Of a stretch of DNA of 61,058 nt, positions 10,914-19,037 are shown piece by piece. How positions within the stretch are numbered: the stretch's first letter is position 1; the number at the start of each line of letters is the position of its first letter. The DNA is taken from the NCBI GenBank assembly GCA_029240075.1, contig JARBTQ010000013.1, positions 1-61,058 on the forward strand. Reading direction: 5' to 3'. The notes beneath the pieces are model-generated. The model saw nothing but the letters and a program-made list of their open reading frames with translations. It searched no databases and was not told the DNA's origin. This DNA comes from Chlamydiales bacterium (lineage in GTDB: Bacteria; Chlamydiota; Chlamydiia; Chlamydiales; JARBTQ01). Made by a program: the position numbers and the translations under genes.

Positions 10914-12278
10914 TTAGAGAGCCTCTGGCTGAGGTTCAGTAGTTTTTTCGTTAAATTTTTTATTTTCAGGACCATGTTGTATCTTTTCCCAAAGTAAGTA
11001 TGCAAATAAAACGAATAAAACAATGTAAATAGCGCTAAACATCGTAATCCCAATAATCATCTCAGAAGCAGGTACTGTTTTAGAAAAAGCATCTCCTCTC
11101 CTCAAAAGTCCTTGTACAACCCACGGTTGTCTTCCCACTTCACATGAAAACCAACCAGCTTGATTTGCAAGTTGAGGAAATATAAAAGCAATGGCTAAGT
11201 AACGTAAAATCCAAGGATTATCCCATTGTTTTCCTTTGCGCCATAGCCAAATTCCAGCTGTAACAGCTAACAACATGAAGGCAAACATCTGAAGCATAAC
11301 TCTGTAAGAGTAATAAACAGGAGCAACAGGAGGCCAATCTTCTTGTGGAAACTGGTCTAACCCTGCAACAGGAGTTTTAAAATCCATATATACAAGAAAA
11401 CTTAGTAAGGAAGGTACAGTGATTTCATACTTCATCGTCTTGTTTTTTTCATCTACAATACCAAATAAAGACATAGGGGTAGAGGGCTCTGTTTCAAAAA
11501 GGCCTTCAAAAGCTGCTAATTTAGCGGGTTGGTGATGAGCAACACCTACAGCTGTATCGTGAGCGGATATTGCTTGCAAAAGCAAGGTAACAGTTGTAAA
11601 ACATAGAGAAACTTTCATCATTCTTTTTGCAACGTCAAAGTGTTGCTTTTTAAGTAAGTAATAAGCAGCAATACTTACCACCATAAAGCCACCAGTTAAC
11701 CAAGCTCCTAATACAGTATGTGAGATACGTTCTAGTGTTGAAGGATTAAATGCAACTTGCCAAAAATCGGCAATTTCAGCTTTAGGTCCTAGACCAGTAT
11801 CAACGATTTTGTGCCCAGTAGGTGTATTCATCCAAGAATTCAACATAAGTATCCATATAGCACTTAAGTGCGCCCCTAGAGAGACTAGAACTGCTGCTAC
11901 AAAATGGGCTAATCTTGAGATCCTATTCCAACCAAAAACTAAAACTGCTAGAAAAGTGGATTCTAAAAAGAAAGCAACCATAGTTTCTGCACCAAGTAAG
12001 GCACTGCTAATATCCCCTACAAACCGAGAAAAATTAGACCAGTTCATTCCAAATTGAAACTCCATTACCACTCCAGTGGCAACTCCAACTGCGAACGATA
12101 GAGCAAAAACTTTAATAAGAAAATGAGATATAGTGGTATAGATCTCTTCTTTAGTTTTGAGAGCTAACCCTAAAAATATAACAAGCATAACGCTTAGTCC
12201 AATACTTAAAGGGGGGTATAAAAAATGAAAACCAGCAGTAAGGGCAAATTGAACCCTTGCTAAAAATTCTGCGTCCAT
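10914..12278 (-). CDS. cydA: Cytochrome bd oxidase subunit I
   Basis: 454 residues, shorter than E. coli CydA (522), which fits the short Q-loop subclass. This subunit carries the haems and oxidises quinol. Visible family residues are His18 in G-F-H-F-L-Y-P, Glu98 in G-A-E-T-M, Glu106 in F-F-L-E-S, His187 in I-S-H-T-V, the likely haem-b558 Met328 in S-Y-R-V-M, and the G-R-Q-P-W motif at 382-386. It is the first gene of cydA-cydB. Upstream lies a 440-base gap shared with a divergent gene. The order and pair resemble the chlamydial cydAB locus. Expected role: respiration at low oxygen inside the host inclusion. Confidence 0.96.
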   Translation of the reverse strand: MDAEFLARVQFALTAGFHFLYPPLSIGLSVMLVIFLGLALKTKEEIYTTISHFLIKVFALSFAVGVATGVVMEFQFGMNWSNFSRFVGDISSALLGAETMVAFFLESTFLAVLVFGWNRISRLAHFVAAVLVSLGAHLSAIWILMLNSWMNTPTGHKIVDTGLGPKAEIADFWQVAFNPSTLERISHTVLGAWLTGGFMVVSIAAYYLLKKQHFDVAKRMMKVSLCFTTVTLLLQAISAHDTAVGVAHHQPAKLAAFEGLFETEPSTPMSLFGIVDEKNKTMKYEITVPSLLSFLVYMDFKTPVAGLDQFPQEDWPPVAPVYYSYRVMLQMFAFMLLAVTAGIWLWRKGKQWDNPWILRYLAIAFIFPQLANQAGWFSCEVGRQPWVVQGLLRRGDAFSKTVPASEMIIGITMFSAIYIVLFVLFAYLLWEKIQHGPENKKFNEKTTEPQPEAL

Positions 12279-12719
12279 TATAGAAACCTTATTTTTTAAG
12301 TGAGTAAACTTAAATTTTAGTACATAGAATTTTGCAGTAAAAAGAAAAGCAAAGAAATTTTAAGCTCCTATTTTGAAATAGGGCTTATTTATCTTGTTCT
12401 ATCCTTAGCCTGAGAATTACATCCATGTTCTATAAAAATCTTAATTTAGAATTAACGCGTTTAGAATTTGTTAGCAATAAGAAAATGCCTTTATTCAAAT
12501 CTAAATTCAAAGGATAGCTAGCATTCTTAGTACAACAAGATAAAGGATAAGAACACCCGATTAGATAGGTTATTAAGTCTATCAATTAAGTGCCGATAAT
12601 AAATTTATATAACTAGGTCGGCAAACGATAAAAATATTTATAAAATCTAGTTGCGACTTTTTTTAGGAATTGATAGTCTAATTATTTGATATATTATGCG
12701 CTTGCAAGGACGTTCCCGC
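12279..12719. other. Divergent intergenic region, cydA to the TPR gene
   Basis: About 440 bases, AT-rich. A bulged hairpin (TAAGCTCCTATTT 12361-12373 with AAATAGGGCTTAT) and a TTTAAGT/ACTTAAA repeat near 12297-12317 are the only structures seen. A -10-like TATATT lies at 12690-12695, but its best upstream TTGATA is only 14 bases away, so the plus-strand promoter is uncertain. No gene is apparent. Confidence 0.4.
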
Positions 12720-13760
12720 ATGAAAGCTTATGGAGCTTATAGCGAAGCTCACTCATATTCTGATAAACCATTATATTATGACCAGATTCAAAGGGTTTGC
12801 CTTCCTGCAATCCAACAATTTGAGCATATTATTAAAAAACATATTTTGTTGCACTCTCTATTTTGGATAGCTGGGGTTGTGCAATCCATAGCTCTAATTA
12901 TCACAGCTTTATTTTATACACATTCTACTTGGCTGGCTTTGCAAATTCCTCTTTTTTGCTTTACAGTTTTCGCTTACTTAGTGGTAAGAGTCTATGCTGT
13001 AAATAGAAAAACTGAATTATTGACCAAGTTGCACCAGCAATATACCCAAGCGTGTAGAAGAATTATCCAATACCAAGAAGGGGTTGCAGAGCATCACATA
13101 GCTATAGCAGCAGCTGCGACCTTGTTAGCTGAGAAGCTGCATGATAAAGAGTATACTATTTATCAACCAAACAATTATTTAAAATTTTTAAGTTCTCTAT
13201 TAGAAAAAGTTGGATGCTGGTTACATTGGGCCGATATCCACTTAATGAAAGAACTGCTTCTTCAATATGCCATTCAAGAACATATAAAATTAGTTAAGTG
13301 TGAGCCTACTCGTCTAGAATCTCATGCTGCTTTAGCAAACGCCTATAATATGCTTTCTACCCTGTATATTTACCCTAGTAAATTAGAGGGGTATGATGAA
13401 AATCGCTGGTTTCCTAGTGAACGTTATTCAGAAGCGATGTACCAGCAATTTTTTAATGTGGCACAGAAGGCAATTGAAGAGTTAAAAATCTTAGATCATT
13501 ATGCTCCTGACCAACCTTGGATTCATGCTCAATTAGCATATATCTATAACGATCTGCAAATGGTTGAAGAAGAAATTGCTGAATATGAAAAAATGAGGAT
13601 GTTGCTCCCTCATGACAAAGAAGTTCTTTTTAAGCTAGGAGTATTGTATTTCCAGCAGGGGTATAATGCTAAAGGATTAGAAGTTTATGAAGAGATCAAA
13701 AAAACAAATTATAAAAAAGCTGAAGATCTTATTTGGTTTTACGGGTCTAGTAGACTCTAA
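12720..13760 (+). CDS. Membrane protein with C-terminal TPR-like repeats
   Basis: 346 residues from ATG 12720, chosen because AAGGA (12706-12710) lies nine bases before it; the earlier ATG 12696 abuts a -10-like box. Two adjacent hydrophobic helices (about residues 42-64 and 70-90) are followed by a long soluble alpha-helical part. Its end has TPR-like spacing, with A-Q-L-A-Y-I-Y-N-D-L and L-F-K-L-G-V-L-Y-F-Q-Q-G-Y pairs about 34 residues apart. There is no signal peptide and I recognise no named family. The helix hairpin near the N-terminus probably anchors it in a membrane with the TPR part cytosolic, as a scaffold. It stands alone. Confidence 0.75.
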   Translation: MKAYGAYSEAHSYSDKPLYYDQIQRVCLPAIQQFEHIIKKHILLHSLFWIAGVVQSIALIITALFYTHSTWLALQIPLFCFTVFAYLVVRVYAVNRKTELLTKLHQQYTQACRRIIQYQEGVAEHHIAIAAAATLLAEKLHDKEYTIYQPNNYLKFLSSLLEKVGCWLHWADIHLMKELLLQYAIQEHIKLVKCEPTRLESHAALANAYNMLSTLYIYPSKLEGYDENRWFPSERYSEAMYQQFFNVAQKAIEELKILDHYAPDQPWIHAQLAYIYNDLQMVEEEIAEYEKMRMLLPHDKEVLFKLGVLYFQQGYNAKGLEVYEEIKKTNYKKAEDLIWFYGSSRL

Positions 13761-14133
13761 TGTATAGATAAAAAATAGAACTACTTTGATTTTTTAAAAC
13801 AATCTTTTTTATAGCAATTTAGCAAAGCAGTTAATGAAAATTTAAAAAAAATATTTCGTTAGATTAAACTTTTCTATCCTGCAAGTGTCCAAGTCCCATA
13901 AATTAGGTCTTATAAAGTAATGTATAACTCGAGCCATTCTATTACTTGAGTTATACGGGACAATGCTCAATAAATGAATGTGTTGTAAGCACCTGTAAAT
14001 CTATTATCACTAAAATAACTTTTGCAAAAGTAATTATAATTTATTTTATTAGTCTGTTTTTTTGGGGGGCTTGCTACCCTCTATGATTGTCAGAACCTTT
14101 CGATCGTTGAGAAGTAAAATATTAGATTACGTT
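13761..14133. other. Intergenic region before the candidate small RNA
   Basis: No gene seen. One hairpin is present: TATAACTCGAG (13923-13933) against CTTGAGTTATA (13945-13955), 11 bp with one G-U pair and an 11-base loop. No T-run follows. Confidence 0.4.
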
Positions 14134-14160
14134 TTGTATAGTATACAGAGTGCATATAAT
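14134..14160 (+). promoter_or_regulatory. Orphan promoter with consensus -10
   Basis: TATAAT at 14155-14160 is a perfect -10. TTGTAT at 14134-14139 (15 bases away) or TTTGTA at 14133 (16 bases away) can serve as -35. No open reading frame follows on the plus strand, which ends at the terminator at 14281-14318. Confidence 0.45.
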
Positions 14161-14166
14161 TTATAC

Positions 14167-14318
14167 GTTTCGATTGTTAAGAGAACATAAATAAATTTAG
14201 CCTGTAATGTCTGTTTCAGATTCAAATCGTTACTGAATCAGACCTAATTTCATCTAAGTACATATTTTTTTCTTGTTGCTGACGAAGCCTACTAATTTAA
14301 TAGGCTTCGTCATTTTTG
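14167..14318 (+). ncRNA. Candidate ~150-nt small RNA
   Basis: This unit has no open frame but has transcript signals: a TATAAT-containing promoter just upstream, an internal hairpin (GTCTGTTTCAG 14209-14219 with CTGAATCAGAC 14233-14243, one mismatch), and a terminator whose T-run points along the plus strand (14281-14318). The nearest plus-strand gene ended 400 bases earlier and its transcript is unlikely to need this terminator. The terminator overlaps the 3' flank of the minus-strand hflX gene. I do not recognise a known RNA family (not tmRNA, 6S, SRP or RNase P by visible motifs). Inference only. Confidence 0.45.
14281..14318 (+). terminator. Intrinsic terminator, plus strand
   Basis: A perfect 11-bp stem (GACGAAGCCTA 14281-14291, TAGGCTTCGTC 14301-14311) with a 9-base loop, then ATTTTTG. 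The T-run lies on the plus side only; on the minus side the following bases are A-rich in RNA terms, so this is not the natural hflX terminator, although the stem could slow transcription both ways. Confidence 0.7.
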
Positions 14319-14324
14319 ATAGAC

Positions 14325-15638
14325 TCATGCCACTGGTTTTTGTTGATAGTGTGCTAATTGATTAGCCAAAGCAATAGGAATATCAACGTGTAAAAAGATG
14401 TTATTATCTTCATATTCAGTTTGCAAAATTTGTCCTTGATGCAGGATATCGCTAACTTTATTGTAATCCTTTTGAGGAATACAGAGGCGCATATCTATAC
14501 GTCGTGCTTTAATCATTTCGATCATCAGGTTCATGAGTTCCTCAAAACCTTGTTCTGTAGTTGCAGATATTTGTACTGTATGGGGATAGCGAAAACGGAG
14601 GCGATCGATAATCCCTCGATCTAAAACTTTATCAACTTTGTTTAAAACAGTGATGATGGGTTTTTTATCAGCTTTTAACTGCTTAAGGACTTCAAATGTG
14701 GCTTCGGCTTGCTTTTCAGCGTGAGGATGACTAGCATCAATCAAGTGCAATAGAATGTCAGCATACGCTGATTCTTCTAAAGTGCTTTTAAAAGCTTCTA
14801 CAAGTGTATGGGGTAATTTCCTAATAAAACCAACGGTATCTATAAGTAAGATATCTTGATTGTTAGGTAATGAAAACTTCCTAGTTGTTGTGTCAAGAGT
14901 TGCAAAAAGTTTATCTTCTACTAACACATCAGCCTTAGTTAATGCTTGCATAAGTGTTGATTTTCCAGCATTAGTGTAGCCCACAATTGCAAAGATAGGG
15001 ATACCTGTTTTATTTCTTGCAGAACGTTGAATGGAGCGGTTTTTACGAACAATAGCTAGCTCTTGCCGTAAGGAATCGACTTGCTTTTTCAATAAGCGGC
15101 GGTCGATTTCCATTTGCTTTTCCCCCTCTCCTTTTACAAACCCACCACCACTACCACCAGAACTTTGTCTGGAAAGGTGGGTCCATAGACGTTTCAGTCG
15201 TGGAAACTGATACTGAACTTGTGCTAATTCAATCTGAAGACGAGCTTCTTTGGTTTGAGCTCGTTGTGCAAATACAGCTAGGATGACTTCGGTTCGATCA
15301 ATTACAGGGATTCCAAAAGCTTTTTCGAGATTGCGCTGCTGACTGGGAATTACTTCATCGTCGAATATGACTACATCGGCCTGTAATTCTTTGGCTAAAC
15401 TAATGGTTTCTTCCAATTTTCCTTTACTTAAAAGTGTGGAGGAGCTGTATTCTCGAATATGGCAAGCGACTTTTCCTACAATTTGTAGTCCGTAAGTTTC
15501 AACAAGGCGTTCCAATTCATCTAGAAAGTCTTGGCTCTCTTGCTTATCTTTATGATTTTGATAAGTATTTACTAAAAGCGCTTTTTTAGGTGTCTGTTTC
15601 TGTTGATTTCCAGGTAAATTAATTTGAAGTTGCGTCAT
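14325..15638 (-). CDS. hflX: Ribosome-associated GTPase HflX
   Basis: 437 residues. HflX binds the 50S subunit and splits stalled ribosomes. The N-terminal HflX domain ends in a Gly-rich linker (S-S-G-G-S-G-G-G-F-V-K-G-E-G-E-K-Q), followed by a coiled region and the G domain: P-loop G-Y-T-N-A-G-K-S-T near residue 220, D-T-V-G-F (G3) and N-K-V-D (G4). I place the start at ATG 15638, because AAGGTGAG sits four bases upstream; an earlier GTG (15647) lies inside that ribosome site. The metallo-hydrolase gene lies 28 bases upstream on the same strand, giving a two-gene operon in the same order as CT380-CT379 in C. trachomatis, as I recall it. Confidence 0.94.
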   Translation of the reverse strand: MTQLQINLPGNQQKQTPKKALLVNTYQNHKDKQESQDFLDELERLVETYGLQIVGKVACHIREYSSSTLLSKGKLEETISLAKELQADVVIFDDEVIPSQQRNLEKAFGIPVIDRTEVILAVFAQRAQTKEARLQIELAQVQYQFPRLKRLWTHLSRQSSGGSGGGFVKGEGEKQMEIDRRLLKKQVDSLRQELAIVRKNRSIQRSARNKTGIPIFAIVGYTNAGKSTLMQALTKADVLVEDKLFATLDTTTRKFSLPNNQDILLIDTVGFIRKLPHTLVEAFKSTLEESAYADILLHLIDASHPHAEKQAEATFEVLKQLKADKKPIITVLNKVDKVLDRGIIDRLRFRYPHTVQISATTEQGFEELMNLMIEMIKARRIDMRLCIPQKDYNKVSDILHQGQILQTEYEDNNIFLHVDIPIALANQLAHYQQKPVA

Positions 15639-15666
15639 TAGTCTCACCTTATATTTTACAATCTAT

Positions 15667-16449
15667 TTATAGTTCAAACTCAATTGATAATCCATCATAA
15701 CTCAATTGAACATCGTTTGGCAAATATCTATTTGCTTCTTCATGATCAACTGCGTCAGCAATATGTGTAATCCATGTTTGTTCTGCTTTGGCTTGTCTTG
15801 CAAATTCTACAGCCTCACTAAAACTAAAGTGCATACGTGTGGGATAAGGGCGTGTTGCTCCAATAATCAAATGCTTGACCCCTGCAAGAATATCAAAAAT
15901 ATCAGATTTATAATCTCTAATATCAGTTACATAAGCAAGGCTTCCTATCCTAAATCCAGTTACTTGAGTAGGGCCTTGATAATAATTAAAAAAAATTACT
16001 TTGTAGCTTAGTAAATCAAACTCTCCTTGGTATCCACACAAAGGGTTCCATACTAATTGAGTGTAAAAGTTTTTATCATCAGTATGTATTTCAAATAGAT
16101 AGTGTAACCTCTCATAAAGCGCGTCATAAGTTATTTGTGAGAGAAAGCAGGGGATTGCAAGTTTGGTATAGATATTATAGATTCGTAGCTCATCTAATCC
16201 CGCAATATGGTCATAGTGAGAGTGAGTTAATAAAACAGCATCAATATGATCGATAGCGTGGGTAAGAGCTTGTTGACGAAAGTCAGGACCAGCATCGATC
16301 AAGATCTTTTTGTCTTCTAAAATTATCAGACCAGAAGAGCGAAGTCTTTTATTATAACTAGAAGGGGAAATGCACACCTGACACGAACATCCTACAATAG
16401 GTACTCCAAAAGAGCTAGCTGTCCCTAAAAATAAAAATTTACCCTGCAT
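15667..16449 (-). CDS. Metallo-beta-lactamase-fold hydrolase, PhnP-like
   Basis: 260 residues. The metal motif H-S-H-Y-D-H lies at 76-81 in T-H-S-H-Y-D-H-I-A-G-L-D-E, and the fold begins L-G-T-A-S-S. Near the N-terminus G-C-S-C-Q-V-C (Cys21, 23, 26) matches the structural zinc site of PhnP-type cyclic phosphodiesterases. Further ligands are probably His in T-R-M-H-F-S-F and T-H-I-A-D. It most likely cleaves a small cyclic phosphodiester or nucleotide; the substrate is unknown and there is no phn operon here. It is the first gene of the pair with hflX, and the same pairing occurs in Chlamydia (CT380). Confidence 0.85.
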   Translation of the reverse strand: MQGKFLFLGTASSFGVPIVGCSCQVCISPSSYNKRLRSSGLIILEDKKILIDAGPDFRQQALTHAIDHIDAVLLTHSHYDHIAGLDELRIYNIYTKLAIPCFLSQITYDALYERLHYLFEIHTDDKNFYTQLVWNPLCGYQGEFDLLSYKVIFFNYYQGPTQVTGFRIGSLAYVTDIRDYKSDIFDILAGVKHLIIGATRPYPTRMHFSFSEAVEFARQAKAEQTWITHIADAVDHEEANRYLPNDVQLSYDGLSIEFEL

Positions 16450-16599
16450 CTTCAGCTAATCCTTCTTCATATTTATTATGTCGGTGAATACATTATAATT
16501 ATTTTCCTTAAAAAGAGCTAGCGGACAGTAGAATATTCAATGACTAACTTGGTAGCTAAATGAAGATGTGAATAGGGGGGCTCATTTATCTATAAAGCA

Positions 16600-17154
16600 T
16601 CAGTTGCTTGTAAAAAAAGGTTGCTGATCCAGATGAGGAAATACAAAATAAACCCATTTATCAGGTATTTTATCACCCTTAAAAGAGCGAATGCGAAATA
16701 GTTCTGCTGTTAATATTTCAATCTCTTGTAACAAGACGTGTTGATTAGTTTCAGTGACAGTAACATAGCCTTCTATTTTAGCAAGGGGGGGCATCTCAAA
16801 ACTAGGATTTTCTTTTTGGGGTACAGTGGGAGGTGTTTCTGCGTTAGTGATGACTTTCATAAAATTTGTATACTCACTTTCTTGTAATATTCGCTCTTTT
16901 ATGACCTGCCCTTTAAGGTTGTATAAAGTCAATTTAAAGGTGGAATCAAATTGAGAATTACCGCTGATAGTTTCTAGTTTTTTAGCATTTGGGAGATCTC
17001 TTTTAAAGTCAGCATGAGAAAGTGCTTTATCGCTATAGTATGCTAAAATAATGATACAGATAGCCAGAGTTAGGCCTAATCCTACTAAAATATATAAAAA
17101 AGCATTGGAATTTGATCTTTTAGGAGGCATATATCTAGAAAAAGGTTCACTCAT
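16600..17154 (-). CDS. Single-span membrane protein of unknown function
   Basis: 184 residues. A short cytosolic-type N-terminus containing Pro and Lys (P-P-K-R) precedes one hydrophobic helix (about residues 20-42). The remaining ~140 residues are polar, with a Pro-rich middle and a beta-prone C-terminus. The charge pattern suggests N-in, with the bulk outside the inner membrane. I recognise no domain. No good ribosome site is visible before ATG 17154. It lies 49 bases downstream of the U-box gene on the same strand and might be co-transcribed with it. Confidence 0.65.
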   Translation of the reverse strand: MSEPFSRYMPPKRSNSNAFLYILVGLGLTLAICIIILAYYSDKALSHADFKRDLPNAKKLETISGNSQFDSTFKLTLYNLKGQVIKERILQESEYTNFMKVITNAETPPTVPQKENPSFEMPPLAKIEGYVTVTETNQHVLLQEIEILTAELFRIRSFKGDKIPDKWVYFVFPHLDQQPFFTSN

Positions 17155-17203
17155 TTTAAAGGGCTTTGATCAGTAAAAGTTTGCGAATATTCAATCAATA
17201 ATA

Positions 17204-17974
17204 CTATTCTATTTTTTTGAGCATTTTTATTCTATGTTCAATAATAGCTGCCACAGTACGATTAGGGCGTAAGTCACTCTTTGATAGAAACTTATTAGTA
17301 ATAGGGGACGTTTGACGCTCTCCTAACCATTTTTCAAGATACTTTCTATCGTAAGTATGACCATAACAATCGATAACAGGATCTTGCATAAGTTCCTGTG
17401 AAATAGGGCATCTTAAATCATCAGAACTTAGCAAGGAATCTTTTTCATCCATGCTTGTGTTTATTGCTAACTCATAAAGTTCTGGATCTACGCCTTGTGA
17501 ATAACTTATATCACTTTTTTCTTGTTGCTCTATTATGGCTACAGTTGAGCATTGCTGACAGCGACTAAATTGTTTGAAAGCAACGAAGCATCCTAAAGCT
17601 ACGATTCCAACTGCAATCGATGTCTTTGCCAGTAGGGAAATTGAGCCTTCGGCACTATTTTTACTGTCTTGAGAGAAATAATTTAAGTACTCATTAACAA
17701 GCATGATGACCCCAGGTATGATAACAATCGAATATACCAAAACCTTTACCATTCTTACATTATTTTCTGACACAGTAAATAAACCATTACTATTTTGCCA
17801 GCTTATGGGATTAAACATAAATCCTTCTGAATCAATTTGATTTTCCTCATGCAAAATGAGAGTATCAGAACTTGACTCTACCTCAGTAGTGTATACAAGA
17901 ACCTCATCATTAAGGTTAACAGCGAACAGAGGATGATCAAGTTGAAACAGGATTCCGGAGGATACAGCACTCAT
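17204..17974 (-). CDS. U-box protein with a two-helix membrane hairpin (putative host-directed E3 ubiquitin ligase)
   Basis: 256 residues. The C-terminus (186-252) is a U-box: L-R-C-P-I-S-Q-E-L-M-Q-D-P-V, then C-Y-G-H-T-Y-D-R-K-Y-L-E-K-W-L, and T-S-P-I-T-N near 222-227, with P-N-R-T-V leading to the final helix. U-boxes recruit E2 enzymes in eukaryotic ubiquitination, and bacteria have no ubiquitin system, so a role on host proteins is likely. Two hydrophobic helices (about 76-96 and 113-133) separated by ~16 residues form a bilobed hydrophobic region like that of chlamydial Inc proteins. That would put both ends in the host cytosol if inserted in the inclusion membrane (inference). There is no classical signal peptide. 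The start at ATG 17974 has AAGGA seven bases upstream. The U-box call is strong; the secretion route is unproven. Confidence 0.85.
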   Translation of the reverse strand: MSAVSSGILFQLDHPLFAVNLNDEVLVYTTEVESSSDTLILHEENQIDSEGFMFNPISWQNSNGLFTVSENNVRMVKVLVYSIVIIPGVIMLVNEYLNYFSQDSKNSAEGSISLLAKTSIAVGIVALGCFVAFKQFSRCQQCSTVAIIEQQEKSDISYSQGVDPELYELAINTSMDEKDSLLSSDDLRCPISQELMQDPVIDCYGHTYDRKYLEKWLGERQTSPITNKFLSKSDLRPNRTVAAIIEHRIKMLKKIE

Positions 17975-18071
17975 TTGTAAATCCTTATTTTAGATATGAA
18001 TAATTTTTGAATATGTACTAGAAGCGTTATTTTTCTTTCCATTTTTTTAGCTCGCTAGATGTTTAAAATTC

Positions 18072-18080
18072 TGTTATACT
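18072..18080 (+). promoter_or_regulatory. Extended -10 promoter candidate for the RluA-type gene
   Basis: TGTTATACT provides an extended -10 (TG at 18072-18073, TATACT 18075-18080). No good -35 lies 17 bases upstream, which extended -10 promoters can tolerate. The leader would be about 100 bases. Confidence 0.35.
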
Positions 18081-18188
18081 GCACGATCTTAGCTAAAAAA
18101 TATTTTTAATCAATAGATCTCTACAAAACTATCTCTAGAGAGCCTATTTGATTGTCATCTGATAACAAGGTCATAAAAGTAGCTTAAT

Positions 18189-19037
18189 ATGAAATGGGTC
18201 ATTAATCAACCAAGCTCTCTATTCACTGCATTAGAATTAAAAGCGCCAGAAAGTTCTAATAATACGATTAGAGGGTGGATTAAAAGTGGTCGTATCTCAG
18301 TTAATGGGGTAAGAGCTTATTCCGGAAAATTGCAATTGGCTATAGGTGATGAAATCGCTTTACAATCAAAGACGGAGCGAGTAGGTAATGGCGTCCGTAT
18401 TCTATATGATGATGCTCACATTATTGCTATCTATAAACCATCGGGGCTATTAAGTGTCTCTACTCTTTATGAAACGCAAGATACAGCCCATCGTACTTTA
18501 TTGGAGCACTACGCACCTCAAAGAATCCATGTAGTTCACCGTATTGACCAAGAAACATCCGGAGTTATGCTCTTTGCTCGTAGCGAAGAAGCTTATGAAA
18601 AGCTAAAGGGAATATTTGAAAGCCACAGTATAGAAAGAGAGTATTGGGCAGTTCTTGAAGGGGAATTAAAAGCGGAATCTGGTGATTGGGAAAGCTATTT
18701 ATGGGAGGATAAAAATTACTTTGTTTGGAGTTCACAAGACCCAAATAAAGGAAGAAAAGCAGTTACCCATTATAATATTGTAGCAACGCATAACGGTTAT
18801 AGCCTAGCTAAGCTTTATCTTGAAACAGGGCGAAAGCACCAAATTCGTGTTCATTGCGCAGCTGCAGGTTGTCCTGTGGTAGGGGATAAACGCTATGGTT
18901 CTAAGACTAATCCTTTGCGTCGTATGGGCTTACATGCTCGTAGCATAGGTTTTGAGCATCCTATTACAGGTAAAAAGATGTTTTTCGAAGTTCCTCTTCC
19001 TCCCGCTTTTTTACAGTGTGTGCCCTATAGGTTATGA
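18189..19037 (+). CDS. RluA-family pseudouridine synthase
   Basis: 282 residues. An S4-type RNA-binding region (about 8-60; I-R-G-W-I-K-S-G-R-I-S-V-N-G) precedes the synthase domain. The catalytic motif H-R-I-D-Q-E-T-S-G carries Asp120. Later motifs are T-G-R-K-H-Q-I-R-V-H and V-G-D-K-R-Y-G. It isomerises uridine to pseudouridine in rRNA (RluC/RluD-like) or tRNA; I cannot tell which from sequence alone. The stop overlaps the trmO start by four bases (ATGA), so the two RNA-modification genes are translationally coupled. Confidence 0.9.
   Translation: MKWVINQPSSLFTALELKAPESSNNTIRGWIKSGRISVNGVRAYSGKLQLAIGDEIALQSKTERVGNGVRILYDDAHIIAIYKPSGLLSVSTLYETQDTAHRTLLEHYAPQRIHVVHRIDQETSGVMLFARSEEAYEKLKGIFESHSIEREYWAVLEGELKAESGDWESYLWEDKNYFVWSSQDPNKGRKAVTHYNIVATHNGYSLAKLYLETGRKHQIRVHCAAAGCPVVGDKRYGSKTNPLRRMGLHARSIGFEHPITGKKMFFEVPLPPAFLQCVPYRL

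Noticed and set aside
10862-11053. 63-codon minus-strand frame at the cydA/cydB junction
   Set aside because: It overlaps the end of cydA and the cydB start in another frame; both of those genes are certain.
12690-12695. TATATT as the -10 of the TPR gene with TTGATA at 12670
   Set aside because: The spacing is only 14 bases, too short for a normal sigma-70 promoter.
13923-13955. Hairpin in the gap after the TPR gene as a terminator
   Set aside because: No T-run on either side and it is over 160 bases past the stop; noted as structure only.
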